Below, one piece after another: positions 52,133-60,472 of a DNA stretch of 64,000 nt. Numbering within the stretch: the first letter of the stretch is position 1; every line of letters starts with the position of its first letter. This DNA comes from an uncultured Prevotellaceae bacterium. Lineage in GTDB: Bacteria; Bacteroidota; Bacteroidia; Bacteroidales; Bacteroidaceae. The stretch spans positions 62,001 through 126,000 of the forward strand of contig CADASP010000003.1 of assembly GCA_902790625.1 (NCBI GenBank), written 5' to 3'. Position numbers and translations under genes: made by a program. Under the pieces are notes generated by a model. The model was not told the DNA's origin. It made no database searches and saw nothing but the letters and a program-made list of their open reading frames with translations.

Positions 52133-52760
52133 GTCTGAGCGATATGTTTGCCAATTCTTTCCTGTAGAAGAGCAGCAGTGCCACCACGCCCACCGAGATG
52201 CTCGAGTCGGCGAAGTTGAACACGGGGCTGAAGAACACAAACTCCTCACCGCCCCAGAAGGGCATCCACTCAGGCCAGGTGGTGTGGATGATGGGGAAGT
52301 AGAACATGTCGACCACCTTGCCCATCAGCAGGGGAGCATAGCCGTTGCCCAGTCCCACCCATTGGCTCACGTGCTGTGGTGTGGAGGCTTCGAAGCCCAG
52401 TCCGTAGAACATACAGTCAATCAGGTTGCCAGCTGCTCCCGCCAGCACCATGGCCAGACAGACGATGTAGCCCCAGCGTGCCTTGCGTGCCGATTCTTTC
52501 CAGATATACCAGCACAGGAAGGCGATAGCAGCCACGCGAAACAGCGACAGCGCCAGCTTCGACCCTATCTGCATGCCCCAGGCCATGCCATTGTTTTCAA
52601 TGAACGAGATGTAGAACCAGTCGGTGATGTGAATGCTCTCGTGCAGTGTCATGCTGGTCTTCACCTCCACCTTGATCAGCTGGTCGATGAGCAATATGGC
52701 CACCACCAGCAGCACCGCCACGCGTCCACGGGTGAAAATCTTGTTTCCCACTTTTCTCAC
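52125..52760 (-). CDS. lspA: Lipoprotein signal peptidase
   Basis: 211 residues, four membrane helices. It cleaves prolipoprotein signal peptides in the inner membrane. DQLIK at 26-30, ENNGMAWGM, GNLIDCMFYG, and the catalytic aspartates in VVDMF (Asp151) and FNFADSSISVG (Asp185) are present. An insert between the second and third motifs (about 120-148) makes it longer than the ~160-residue E. coli enzyme, as in Bacteroidota. Coupled to the upstream DksA-like gene by a four-base overlap. Confidence 0.96.
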   Translation of the reverse strand: MRKVGNKIFTRGRVAVLLVVAILLIDQLIKVEVKTSMTLHESIHITDWFYISFIENNGMAWGMQIGSKLALSLFRVAAIAFLCWYIWKESARKARWGYIVCLAMVLAGAAGNLIDCMFYGLGFEASTPQHVSQWVGLGNGYAPLLMGKVVDMFYFPIIHTTWPEWMPFWGGEEFVFFSPVFNFADSSISVGVVALLLFYRKELANISLRRE

Positions 52761-53143
52761 CTGCGCTTTTTCTCCATTTGCTTCGATTCCACGCTCAGTG
52801 TGGCATGGGGCACAGCACGTAGCCGCTCGGCGGGAATCAGCTTGCCTGTGATGCGGTCGATGCCATACGTCTTGTTGTCGATGCGCACCAATGCGGCCTG
52901 CAGACCTTGGATGAACTTCTGCTGTCGCGAGGCAAACTTCATCAAGTCTTCTTTCGATTGTGCTTCGCTGCCTTCTTCCAGCGCCTTGTAGGTGGGCGAC
53001 GTGTCGTCAACGTCGTTGCTGTCGCGGTTGGTCAGCGAGTCCATCATCTGGTCGTAGTCGCGCTTGGCCAGTGCCAGTTTTTCAAGTATAATACCGCGGA
53101 ACTCCTCGAGCTCTTCGTCGGTGTAGCGTGTCTTTTCTGCCAT
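52757..53143 (-). CDS. DksA/TraR-like protein without any cysteine
   Basis: 128 residues. N-terminal coiled coil (about 5-88) followed by the DksA/TraR C4 region YGIDRITGKLIPAERLRAVPHAT, where the first zinc ligand is Asp and the other positions are not Cys. The whole protein has no cysteine. DksA relatives bind in the RNA polymerase secondary channel; loss of zinc ligands occurs in some DksA paralogues. First gene of the lspA unit, with a -7 box at 53185-53192. Confidence 0.87.
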   Translation of the reverse strand: MAEKTRYTDEELEEFRGIILEKLALAKRDYDQMMDSLTNRDSNDVDDTSPTYKALEEGSEAQSKEDLMKFASRQQKFIQGLQAALVRIDNKTYGIDRITGKLIPAERLRAVPHATLSVESKQMEKKRR

Positions 53144-53184
53144 GGATTCTTTTATGTTGAATGATGTTTTCGTTTTGAAGGTGC

Positions 53185-53192
53185 AAATTTAT
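53185..53192 (-). promoter_or_regulatory. -7 box of the DksA-like/lspA unit
   Basis: TAAATTTG followed by CA on the minus strand, 42 bases before ATG 53143. Confidence 0.55.
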
Positions 53193-53287
53193 ATAAAAAA
53201 ATCGAATTACAAATCTCTTGCGGTGAAAAATTTCAACATTACGTTGCGAAAAGCCCGTCAGGAAAGCCCGTCATCTCTTTTTCTCCA

Positions 53288-54160
53288 TCATTCTGCCAGT
53301 CGGATGACGCGGATGCCAAGGCAGCTTTTGCGTTGGTCCAGGTATCTTCGCAACAGAATGCTCTCCTCTGTTACCTTTTTCCGGAGGCTCGAAACGTGGA
53401 ACATGTGTAGTCCGTTGTTGCGCCATACGGCAATGGACAAATGCTGAACGTCGAGACCAGGTTTTTGGGTGACAATGGTCATGATGTCGCCGTCGTGCAC
53501 CGTCTCTCGCATCAGCTCCGTGTTGTTTATCTCTTCTTTGGGGATATATCTGAACTGCATGCCACTGAGCTGCTTCTCCTGCCGTGCTACCTCGGGCAAC
53601 AGGTTGGGATGGAGTTTCAAGGGAAGATAGTCATCCGGATGTCGTGTCATGTAGTTCGCTTTCACTGTCTGAATGCCGGTAAAAGGTGGTTTGGGGGAAT
53701 GCAGCTCTTTGACTAAGCCAAGGCGACTGTTGTCGCGTATCCAGTCGCTGAAGTAGAGTTTGCGGCTGGTGTAGCCGTTGCAGATGCCGTTCCAGTAGCG
53801 TAGGCGTTGCAGCTGTGCACATAGCTGGCCGAAAGTGGTTTCGCCATGTCGGGCGCACAGTGTCATGGCGGCCACAAATTCCACGAAGGTGGTGCAGTCA
53901 AACTGGCGGGTGTTGATGACCAGGCGCTCGTCGTCGGGGAATAATTCAGGCATGTGTGCCACGCTGTAGCGGCCTGAGAGTCGGCGCGCGTAATAGAGCA
54001 TGTCGGTATTTCCTTCTTTCAGTAGTTGCTCGATAAAAATGCTGTCGGTGGCCTCGTAGTGGCAGCGTGGACGCTGGGCAACTGCAGGAGCAGCCGTCAG
54101 CATAAGCAACACGGCTATTATCAGGCGGCGCAGCGTACCTTGATTCTTGTTCTTCTTCAT
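53288..54160 (-). CDS. DUF1460 (N-acetylmuramoyl-L-alanine amidase-like) secreted protein
   Basis: 290 residues. Signal peptide ending AAPAVAQ. The family core reads VINTRQFDCTTFVEFVAAMTLC with the predicted nucleophile Cys89 of an NlpC/P60-like fold, and the partner His lies in GLDVQHLSIAVWRNNG. Relatives are thought to process cell-wall peptides. Its own -7 box lies at 54193-54200. Confidence 0.88.
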   Translation of the reverse strand: MKKNKNQGTLRRLIIAVLLMLTAAPAVAQRPRCHYEATDSIFIEQLLKEGNTDMLYYARRLSGRYSVAHMPELFPDDERLVINTRQFDCTTFVEFVAAMTLCARHGETTFGQLCAQLQRLRYWNGICNGYTSRKLYFSDWIRDNSRLGLVKELHSPKPPFTGIQTVKANYMTRHPDDYLPLKLHPNLLPEVARQEKQLSGMQFRYIPKEEINNTELMRETVHDGDIMTIVTQKPGLDVQHLSIAVWRNNGLHMFHVSSLRKKVTEESILLRRYLDQRKSCLGIRVIRLAE

Positions 54161-54192
54161 CTTTCGTTTTTTGTGATTTGATTATATGGGCG

Positions 54193-54200
54193 CAAAGTTA
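54193..54200 (-). promoter_or_regulatory. -7 box for the DUF1460 gene
   Basis: TAACTTTG on the minus strand, 33 bases before ATG 54160. Confidence 0.55.
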
Positions 54201-54295
54201 CGAAAAAACGAGGGAAATGCAAAAGGAAAGCTTGCTTTTCTTTTCATTTCCGAGTGCTGGTAACTTCGGCGAAGCCAAAGTTATGAAAAATAGGG

Positions 54296-54667
54296 CTTGA
54301 GAGCGGGGACGTGCAGAAGGGGTTCGCCCTGAAGTTCTGGCGGGCACTGAAGAAAAGCGACATAGACCTGGCCATGCGCGAGATGCAAGCCTATTTGGCC
54401 TGCATCCCCTATGTGGAAGGGTTCAAGAAGAAGTTGGAGAGTGTAGCCACGGCCGAGGGCTTCTATGAATACACGTTCTACCTTGTCTTCTCGATGCTGA
54501 ACGTCTATGTCCGCACGCAGGTGAAGTGCTCGCAAGGGCGAGTGGATATGGTGGTGTGGATGCCCGATACCATCTATGTGATGGAGCTGATGGTGAACGG
54601 CACGGCCGATGTGGCCTTGAAGCAGATCAACGACCGGGGCTACGCCCTTCAAATTTCGGTTGGCAGC
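54296..54667 (+). pseudogene. C-terminal fragment of an AAA-ATPase/PD-(D/E)XK nuclease protein
   Basis: Frame reads ESGDVQKGFALKFWRALKKS and continues to GRVDMVVWMPDTIYVMELMV and ALKQINDRGYAL. This matches the nuclease end of the PF09820/PF08011-type proteins common in Prevotella. The ATPase half is absent upstream. The ELK motif has become ELM. Similarity stops exactly where the NotI-palindrome repeat starts (54659). An ATG at 54311 exists but the product cannot be a complete enzyme. Confidence 0.7.
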
Positions 54668-54806
54668 GGCCGCTGCCATCAATGTTCCCGCCCGCTGCCA
54701 TCATTGGCAGCGGCCGCTGCCAATCATGTCCCCGCCCGCTGCCAACCTGAAAAGCACGCCCCTTTTCCCTCTGCGGTGCCTCCCCCTCCCTGTTTGCCGT
54801 GCGTCG
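54659..54806. repeat. NotI-palindrome repeat, copy 2 (inverted)
   Basis: The 89 bp at 54659-54747 are nearly identical to the inverse of 6268-6356. It includes the palindromes GGCAGCGGCCGCTGCC. Weaker similarity continues to about 54806. It replaces the last codons of the nuclease fragment. From 54807 to 55091 the sequence is AT-rich with ATTCGTG-type words and no gene. Confidence 0.75.
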
Positions 54807-55091
54807 CCTCTCCTGAATGCACCTCTTTTCACTCGTCATCAGCAATGCTCACCTGCATGTCATCACTTTTTTAGCGAATTGCTTGATGATTTCCTTTTTA
54901 TTCGTGAAATTCGTGTTATTCGTCTTCATTCGTTGTTAGACTCATCCTTCGTGGAATTCGTGTTGTTTGTTTCATAAATAATGTACGCAAACATTAGATT
55001 ATAATTGTAAACAAATGTAACATAAGACAAATATTTGCTTGTTTTTTCATAAAAAAAAACAGGTTGTGGCCTATTTGTGATAAAAAATTAG

Positions 55092-55099
55092 TACCTTTG
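55092..55099 (+). promoter_or_regulatory. -7 box of the capsule locus
   Basis: TACCTTTG followed by CAG. It implies a leader of about 175 nt before ATG 55282. Confidence 0.6.
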
Positions 55100-55104
55100 C
55101 AGCC

Positions 55105-55281
55105 GCTTCATGCTATACATGCCTCAAAAGGGCTGTGAAAAGGTACGCGCTACCTGTCAGGCATGACCAGCAGAACAGGTTCGACTCATGCTCTAAAGAA
55201 AGGCTCCATCATAGGCCTATTCTGGAGTTAGGCAGGAGGGATGATGTCCATCAAGACATCGCAACCATTTGGTAATTAAGC
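55105..55281 (+). promoter_or_regulatory. Structured 5' leader RNA of the capsule operon
   Basis: GCATGA at 55161-55166 can pair with TCATGC at 55108-55113 or with TCATGC at 55186-55191. CATGCCT (55118-55124) can also pair with AGGCATG (55159-55165), enclosing the hairpin AGGTA-CGCGC-TACCT. Downstream are CTCCA/TGGAG (55204-55227, with ATAGGCCTAT inside) and GATGTC/GACATC (55243-55260). The pairings at 55159-55166 exclude one another. Leaders of Bacteroides capsule operons are where UpxY proteins act against early termination; here the same role is inferred from position and structure. Confidence 0.55.
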
Positions 55282-56448
55282 ATGAATCTGGGTGATGACA
55301 TCATTCAGAGGAGGGAGAAAAATATCATGTCGCCAACAGTAAGAAAAGTTGACCAAAACAAAGGACCGAGGCCAGATTACAGCATTGTCAGGTGGTATGC
55401 CCTTACACATCTGGACCCTGACGCGCTGAAAAGAAGGATAGACGAAGTCAACAGCCAAATGAAGAGAAGTGGCTCTAACACTTGGTATGATTATTTCATA
55501 CCCTATTCCTTCATTCGCCAGCGTTCCTTGCCCAATGAGACCTCAGAGGAGTTTCAAGGGAACTTCAGTGAAAAGGACGTCAAGGACAACAACCGCATCA
55601 GGAATATCCTGCACCGGTTTGTGTTCATCAAGGCTACGGGACATGATGTGAAGCGTCTGCTCGATTCCGACTGGAACAAACACAGTTGGATAAAGCTACA
55701 GCCATACGCCGCCACCGCCGACGACATGCGATATGTCCCCGACACCATGATGGACAGTTTCATGAGCGCATGTTACGACCAGCGCGAAAAGTTTGAGCTG
55801 ACCCCTTTTATCCAGGAGGTGGGAGTGGGTGCCGATGTGATCATCAGCGAAGGCAAGTTCAAGTCTGCCAAGGCCAAGGTGAAGGAGGTCTTCGTGAAGG
55901 AAGACGGCCTTCGGCTCACGCTCTCTGTCGAGCTCTTCGCCAACAGTCTGGACATCACACTCCACGACTACAGTGCCGACGATGTCGTGCTGAGCACCGA
56001 CGACTCCAAGTTCATCAGCGTCAGCTATGCTGACTATATTGAACAGCTCCTGCTCGACATCCTCAGTCGCAGAGTCAACCACAAGGAAACCAACGAAAGC
56101 CATCAGGCCGACTTGCACACGCTGAGCATGATTTGGCGCTATCGGCCATCGGGAGTCGACGACCCTTATCTTCACGCACGGGTGATGGCGCTCTCGCTCA
56201 TCTGTGCCCGCCTTCGTTTCGATGCCTCGGCGCAGCAAGTCCTTCTGCCTCAAGTGGCGAGCCTTCTTGCCAAGCACCAAGGCCATGCCGTCACTCAGAA
56301 AAATGCTTTGGCAATGGCGATGCTCCATATCGCCCTCTACATTGCCACCAAATCTCCCACCCACCGCGTCGAAGCCCGGGCGCTTGTCGCCCAGTTCACC
56401 GAAGAAGGCCATCCCCTCCGCCGGTTCATTTCCCTCATCCGTCGTTAA
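55282..56448 (+). CDS. UpxY-type NusG paralogue, capsule transcription antiterminator
   Basis: 388 residues from ATG 55282; an in-frame ATG at 55327 is the alternative. NGN-like N-terminal domain: YSIVRWYALTHLDPDALKRR, DYFIPYSFIRQRS, and HRFVFIKATGHDVKRLLDSD. A KOW-like turn follows (FIQEVGVGADVIISEGKFKS, then AKVKEVFVKEDG). The C-terminal ~140 residues are helical and extra to plain NusG. UpxY proteins of B. fragilis bind early in capsule transcription and let polymerase read the whole operon. The position just after a long leader and before a Wza-like gene supports that role. Confidence 0.85.
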   Translation: MNLGDDIIQRREKNIMSPTVRKVDQNKGPRPDYSIVRWYALTHLDPDALKRRIDEVNSQMKRSGSNTWYDYFIPYSFIRQRSLPNETSEEFQGNFSEKDVKDNNRIRNILHRFVFIKATGHDVKRLLDSDWNKHSWIKLQPYAATADDMRYVPDTMMDSFMSACYDQREKFELTPFIQEVGVGADVIISEGKFKSAKAKVKEVFVKEDGLRLTLSVELFANSLDITLHDYSADDVVLSTDDSKFISVSYADYIEQLLLDILSRRVNHKETNESHQADLHTLSMIWRYRPSGVDDPYLHARVMALSLICARLRFDASAQQVLLPQVASLLAKHQGHAVTQKNALAMAMLHIALYIATKSPTHRVEARALVAQFTEEGHPLRRFISLIRR

Positions 56449-56573
56449 TCGGTTCAACTCTATCAATTCTTTCAACATCCTTTGTCCTTCTTGGGCATAG
56501 TGCATCGATGCCAATGGGTCGGGCCATCATCGAAACTCTAATTCGGCAATTTCAATTTGGTAAATTACAAATC

Positions 56574-57371
56574 ATGGGCAGAATTATAATAGCATTTATA
56601 TTTGCATTGGTCATTTCTTCATGTAGCCATTACAAGGACATTCCTTATTTCCAGAATGCCGCAGAGTATGATGGCACGGGGAAGGAATTTCTATACGACA
56701 TGACCATCAAACCGAAGGACTTGCTCACAGTGTTCGTCTATTCAGGCACAGACGAAGCCGCGGTTGCCCAGTTCAACATGCGTGACTTGAGCGTTTTAAA
56801 CCAAAGAGACCGACGTGTAATGTCCAGTGCAGGTCAACCTGCCCATCGTTATCTTGTCGACAACGAAGGAAATATTGACTTCCCCATTTTGGGGAAGGTC
56901 CATCTGGAAGGGCTTACTATTACCCAGGCCAATGAACATATTCACAAACTGATTGTACCATACATGCAATCAGATGCCAACTTTGTGGTTAACACTAATA
57001 TTGAGAACTATGAGGTGACCGTGATGGGCGAGGTGAAGCACCCAAACACCTTCACCATTACCCGCAACAAATGCACCGTTCTGGAGGCCTTGGCCTTGGC
57101 TGGCGACATGACTGTCTATGGCAAGCGTGACAATGTGAAGTTGTTGCGTGAGAAGGCCGACGGCGAATATGAAATCCATGAACTCGACCTGCGCGATGCC
57201 AACCTGCTCAACTCCCCCTACTACTACCTGCAGCAGCGTGATGTGCTCTATGTGGAGCCCAACGAGGTGATGGCCCAGAACACCAAGATTGGCCGCACCC
57301 GTCAGCTCTGGGTCCGTGGTGCCCAGATTACCGTATCCCTCGGCTCCCTCCTCTACCGCGTGCTGAAATAA
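56574..57371 (+). CDS. Polysaccharide export lipoprotein (Wza-like)
   Basis: 265 residues from MGRIIIAFIFALVISSC, lipobox Cys17. The Poly_export domain contains MTIKPKDLLTVFVYSGTDE and HRYLVDNEGNIDFPILGKVH. SLBB-type repeats follow (YEVTVMGEVKHPNTFTITRN, RDVLYVEPN). It would form the outer-membrane export channel for capsule. The C-terminus has a hydrophobic segment (GAQITVSLGSLLYRVL). A 125-base gap after the NusG paralogue holds no promoter box I could recognise. The usual next gene, a Wzc-type kinase, is missing. Confidence 0.92.
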   Translation: MGRIIIAFIFALVISSCSHYKDIPYFQNAAEYDGTGKEFLYDMTIKPKDLLTVFVYSGTDEAAVAQFNMRDLSVLNQRDRRVMSSAGQPAHRYLVDNEGNIDFPILGKVHLEGLTITQANEHIHKLIVPYMQSDANFVVNTNIENYEVTVMGEVKHPNTFTITRNKCTVLEALALAGDMTVYGKRDNVKLLREKADGEYEIHELDLRDANLLNSPYYYLQQRDVLYVEPNEVMAQNTKIGRTRQLWVRGAQITVSLGSLLYRVLK

Positions 57372-57405
57372 GCTGAAATGTAATTCTACTGTATCCCCCA
57401 AAAGC

Positions 57406-57413
57406 CATCTTTG
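57406..57413 (+). promoter_or_regulatory. Near-consensus -7 box for the AAA/nuclease gene
   Basis: CATCTTTG followed by CAG, 29 bases before ATG 57442. One base differs from TAnnTTTG. Confidence 0.4.
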
Positions 57414-57441
57414 CAGAAGAATTAGCATTTCACATAGGATT

Positions 57442-59172
57442 ATGGTACAGATCAAGCGACTCCCCTATGGCATTTCCGACTTCAGGCAGTTGATGCGTGA
57501 AGGCAAGTATTATGTTGACAAGACGATGTTCCTCCCTATGATGGAGGAAACCGACAATTTTCTGTTTCTCATCCGTCCGCGTCGCTTCGGCAAGAGCATC
57601 TTTCTGTCGATGCTGCGTGCCTACTATGACATCAACGAGCGTGAGAACTTCCAGGAAACGTTCAAGGGATTGTGGATAGCCGACCACCCGACGCCGGAGA
57701 GGGGCAAGTTCCAGGTGCTCCACATGGACTTCTCACGCGTTCTGGGCAACCTTGATAATTTGGAGGAGGACTTCGGTGACTATTGCAATCAGATGCTTGA
57801 CGACTTCATCGAGCGCTATGCATCGTTCTATGATGACGACTACATCGCCAAAGGCTATGAGCTTAAAAACTTCCGTACGAAGTTTAGCTACATCGACAAC
57901 AGAGCGAAACGAAAGGGCTATCCACTCTATTTGATTATTGACGAATACGACAACTTCACCAACACCGTGCCCAACGAGAGGGATGAGGCAGTCTACCACG
58001 CCCTGACGCATGCTTCAGGCTTCTATCGTGACGTGTTCAAGCTTTTCAAAGGCATGTTCTCGCGCATCCTCATGATGGGTGTCTCCCCTGTAACGATGGA
58101 TGACCTGACTTCTGGCTACAACATCGCCTCGAACATCTCCATGCGCCCGGAGTTCAACCTGATGCTGGGATTCTCGGAGGAGGACGTGCGCCAGATGATA
58201 CGCTACTATCAGGGACTGGGCATGTTGAAGGCCGACGAGGATAGCCTCATAGAGGAGATGAAGCCGTGGTACGACAACTACTGTTTCGCCCAGGAAAGTG
58301 TGGACACCGACCCTAAGATGTTCAACTGCGACATGGTGTTTTACTACCTGAACCGTGTCATACAAACAGGTAAGAGTCCTCGCGAGATGATTGACCCGAA
58401 TACACGCACGGACTATACAAAGATGAAGAAACTCATCCAGCTGGACCAGCTGGATGGAAATCGCAGGGGGCTGATACATGAGATTGCCGAGAACGGCTAC
58501 ACCTACGGCACGCTGGCCGAATCGTTCCCCGCCGAGGAGCTGACTCGTCCACAAATCTTTGTCAGTCTGCTGTTCTACTATGGCATGCTGACCATCGGGG
58601 GCAATTTCGGGGCCAAGGTAAAGCTCATCATCCCCAATAACAACGTGCGCCGCCAGTACTATGGTTACCTGCTGGAGGAATTCCAGAAGATAGCTCGCGT
58701 AGACACGATGGCACTAAGCAATGCCTACGACCAAGCTGCCATCAACGGCGACTGGCTGGCGATGCTCTCATCTATAGCACTTCTCTACCGTGAGACCACG
58801 AGCGTCCGCCAGTTGATAGAGGGTGAGCGCAATCTGCAGGGCTTCATGAACGCCTACCTGACGCTGTGTCCCTACTACCTTACGGCCCCCGAGATGGAGA
58901 TGAATCACGGATTCTGTGACTTTTTCTTGATGCCCGACCTGCGTCACTATCCGATGATACGTCACAGTTACATTCTGGAACTAAAGTACCTGAAGGCCGA
59001 TGCCACCGACACCGATGCTGCCAGTCAGTGGCAGGAGGCCGTGGAGCAGATTCGTCAATATGCTCAGGGCGGGCGTGTCAGCTATCTTGTAGGCGACACC
59101 CAGCTCCATCTGCTCATCATGCAAATCAAGGGCTACGAGACCATACGGATGGAAGAGATAGCCTTCAAGTAG
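57442..59172 (+). CDS. AAA-ATPase-like / PD-(D/E)XK nuclease protein
   Basis: 576 residues, full length for the PF09820/PF08011 type. N-terminal motif YGISDFRQLMREGKYYVDKT. A Walker-A-like RPRRFGKSIFLSML sits near 45-58, and Walker B is YLIIDEYDNF. The middle has MGVSPVTMDDLTSGYNIASN. The nuclease end has HGFCDFFLMPD and SYILELKYLK (Asp, Glu, Lys of PD-(D/E)XK). Such genes occur in many copies in Prevotella and Bacteroides; function is not established (suggested: mobile or defence-related). It interrupts a capsule operon and is followed by a terminator. Confidence 0.9.
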   Translation: MVQIKRLPYGISDFRQLMREGKYYVDKTMFLPMMEETDNFLFLIRPRRFGKSIFLSMLRAYYDINERENFQETFKGLWIADHPTPERGKFQVLHMDFSRVLGNLDNLEEDFGDYCNQMLDDFIERYASFYDDDYIAKGYELKNFRTKFSYIDNRAKRKGYPLYLIIDEYDNFTNTVPNERDEAVYHALTHASGFYRDVFKLFKGMFSRILMMGVSPVTMDDLTSGYNIASNISMRPEFNLMLGFSEEDVRQMIRYYQGLGMLKADEDSLIEEMKPWYDNYCFAQESVDTDPKMFNCDMVFYYLNRVIQTGKSPREMIDPNTRTDYTKMKKLIQLDQLDGNRRGLIHEIAENGYTYGTLAESFPAEELTRPQIFVSLLFYYGMLTIGGNFGAKVKLIIPNNNVRRQYYGYLLEEFQKIARVDTMALSNAYDQAAINGDWLAMLSSIALLYRETTSVRQLIEGERNLQGFMNAYLTLCPYYLTAPEMEMNHGFCDFFLMPDLRHYPMIRHSYILELKYLKADATDTDAASQWQEAVEQIRQYAQGGRVSYLVGDTQLHLLIMQIKGYETIRMEEIAFK

Positions 59173-59197
59173 ATTATCCAAAATAGATAATCTTTTT
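59171..59197 (+). terminator. Terminator after the AAA/nuclease gene
   Basis: AGATTATC (59171-59178), seven-base loop, GATAATCT (59186-59193), then TTTT. It overlaps the stop codon. Confidence 0.8.
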
Positions 59198-59207
59198 CGG
59201 ATAATAA

Positions 59208-59238
59208 TTGGTCATAAAAGATATAATTTGTAACTTTG
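59208..59238 (+). promoter_or_regulatory. Promoter of the ATPase_2 gene
   Basis: -33 TTG at 59208-59210 and -7 TAACTTTG at 59231-59238, 20 bases apart. The ATG lies 18 bases after the box. Confidence 0.7.
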
Positions 59239-59256
59239 CATGGCCTAAAGCAAGCG

Positions 59257-60369
59257 ATGATAACAAATCCTTTTATAACCTACGGCTATGAGTCTGCTGA
59301 GTATTTCTGCGACAGGAAAGAAGAGACCAAACAGCTGATGTCGTTGCTGACAAACGGCAACCATGTGGCACTGATTTCTCCCAGACGTATGGGTAAGACG
59401 GGATTGTTATGTCATTGTTTTGCACAACCTGAGCTGCACAACCATTTTAATACCTTTTTGATAGACATCTATGCGACAAAGAATCTTCAGGATCTTGTCT
59501 ACCAGATGGGGCGGAGCATCGTTTTACGGCTGAAGTCGCGTGGCCGTGCTGCCATCGACCGTTTCCTGCAAGTGGTAACCTCTTTGCGTACAGGAATCTC
59601 CTTCGATGGTCAGGGTAATGCCAGTTGGAATTTAGGCTTAGGCGACATCAAGACCCCCTCCTTCACGTTAGAGGAGATCTTTGCCTATCTGCAGTCTTCC
59701 GATAGGCCCTGTGTTGTCGCTATTGATGAATTTCAGGCTGTCGCTGGTTATCCTGAGCAGAATGTAGAGGCCATGATGCGCACTTTTGTGCAGCAGTGTC
59801 GCAATGCTGTGTTTGTTTTTTCTGGTTCGCAGAAATCCATGATGAGCGAGATGTTTTCTTCGCCGGCCAGGCCCTTTTATCAGAGCGTGTCTTTGATGTT
59901 TCTGAAGCCTGTCGCCCTGACAGCGTATGAATCATTTGCTAAGTATCATTTTGAAAAGGCCGGAAAGCAGATAGAAAATGGAGTGGTAAGGGCTATTTAC
60001 GAGCGTTTCGATGGTGTCACATGGTACCTGCAGAAAGTGCTCAATCAGCTTTATGCGTTGAAAGATGATGTGGCGGTTCCAGATGTCGCTACGGCCGTCA
60101 ACACCATTATTGGGCAAAATGAAGATGCCTACAAAGATACACTTTATCAACTGACAGCCCGTCAGCGTGATTTGCTTATGGCCGTCAGTCGTGAAGGCAA
60201 GGCCACACAGATTACGGGCAACTCGTTTGTAAAGCGTTATCATCTTTCTTCTGCCAGTAGTGTACAGAAAACGGCACAGTCTTTGGTCTCCAAGCAGTTG
60301 CTAACCTACCAGCAGGGAACTTACGAAACCTATGACAAGTTCTTGTCAGAATGGCTGAGAAACAATTAG
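59257..60369 (+). CDS. Archaeal-type ATPase (ATPase_2 family, STAND-like NTPase)
   Basis: 370 residues from MITNPFITYGYESAEYFCDR. An earlier TTG start overlaps the -7 box and is rejected. Walker A SPRRMGKTGLLCH near 45, Walker B CVVAIDEFQAV near 155, and sensor-like VFVFSGSQKSMM. The C-terminal ~100 residues contain a winged helix (LTARQRDLLMAVSREGKATQ). The relatives are ATPases of unknown role. It has its own promoter and a 103-base gap to the flippase, so it appears to be cargo within the capsule locus, paired with the nuclease gene. Confidence 0.88.
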   Translation: MITNPFITYGYESAEYFCDRKEETKQLMSLLTNGNHVALISPRRMGKTGLLCHCFAQPELHNHFNTFLIDIYATKNLQDLVYQMGRSIVLRLKSRGRAAIDRFLQVVTSLRTGISFDGQGNASWNLGLGDIKTPSFTLEEIFAYLQSSDRPCVVAIDEFQAVAGYPEQNVEAMMRTFVQQCRNAVFVFSGSQKSMMSEMFSSPARPFYQSVSLMFLKPVALTAYESFAKYHFEKAGKQIENGVVRAIYERFDGVTWYLQKVLNQLYALKDDVAVPDVATAVNTIIGQNEDAYKDTLYQLTARQRDLLMAVSREGKATQITGNSFVKRYHLSSASSVQKTAQSLVSKQLLTYQQGTYETYDKFLSEWLRNN

Positions 60370-60472
60370 TCTCTTTAAATTTGAGTTGCTTTTCCTGAAA
60401 GTTCACTATTTCTCATTTTTGATATCTTTTGCTTCTCAGAGGAGTGCTTCCCCGGTGAATTAATTAAAGATA

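Noticed and set aside
55161..55195. tRNA- or tmRNA-like segment with GGTTCGACTC
   Set aside because: Only a T-loop-like word is present; no acceptor stem, anticodon arm or D arm can be folded.
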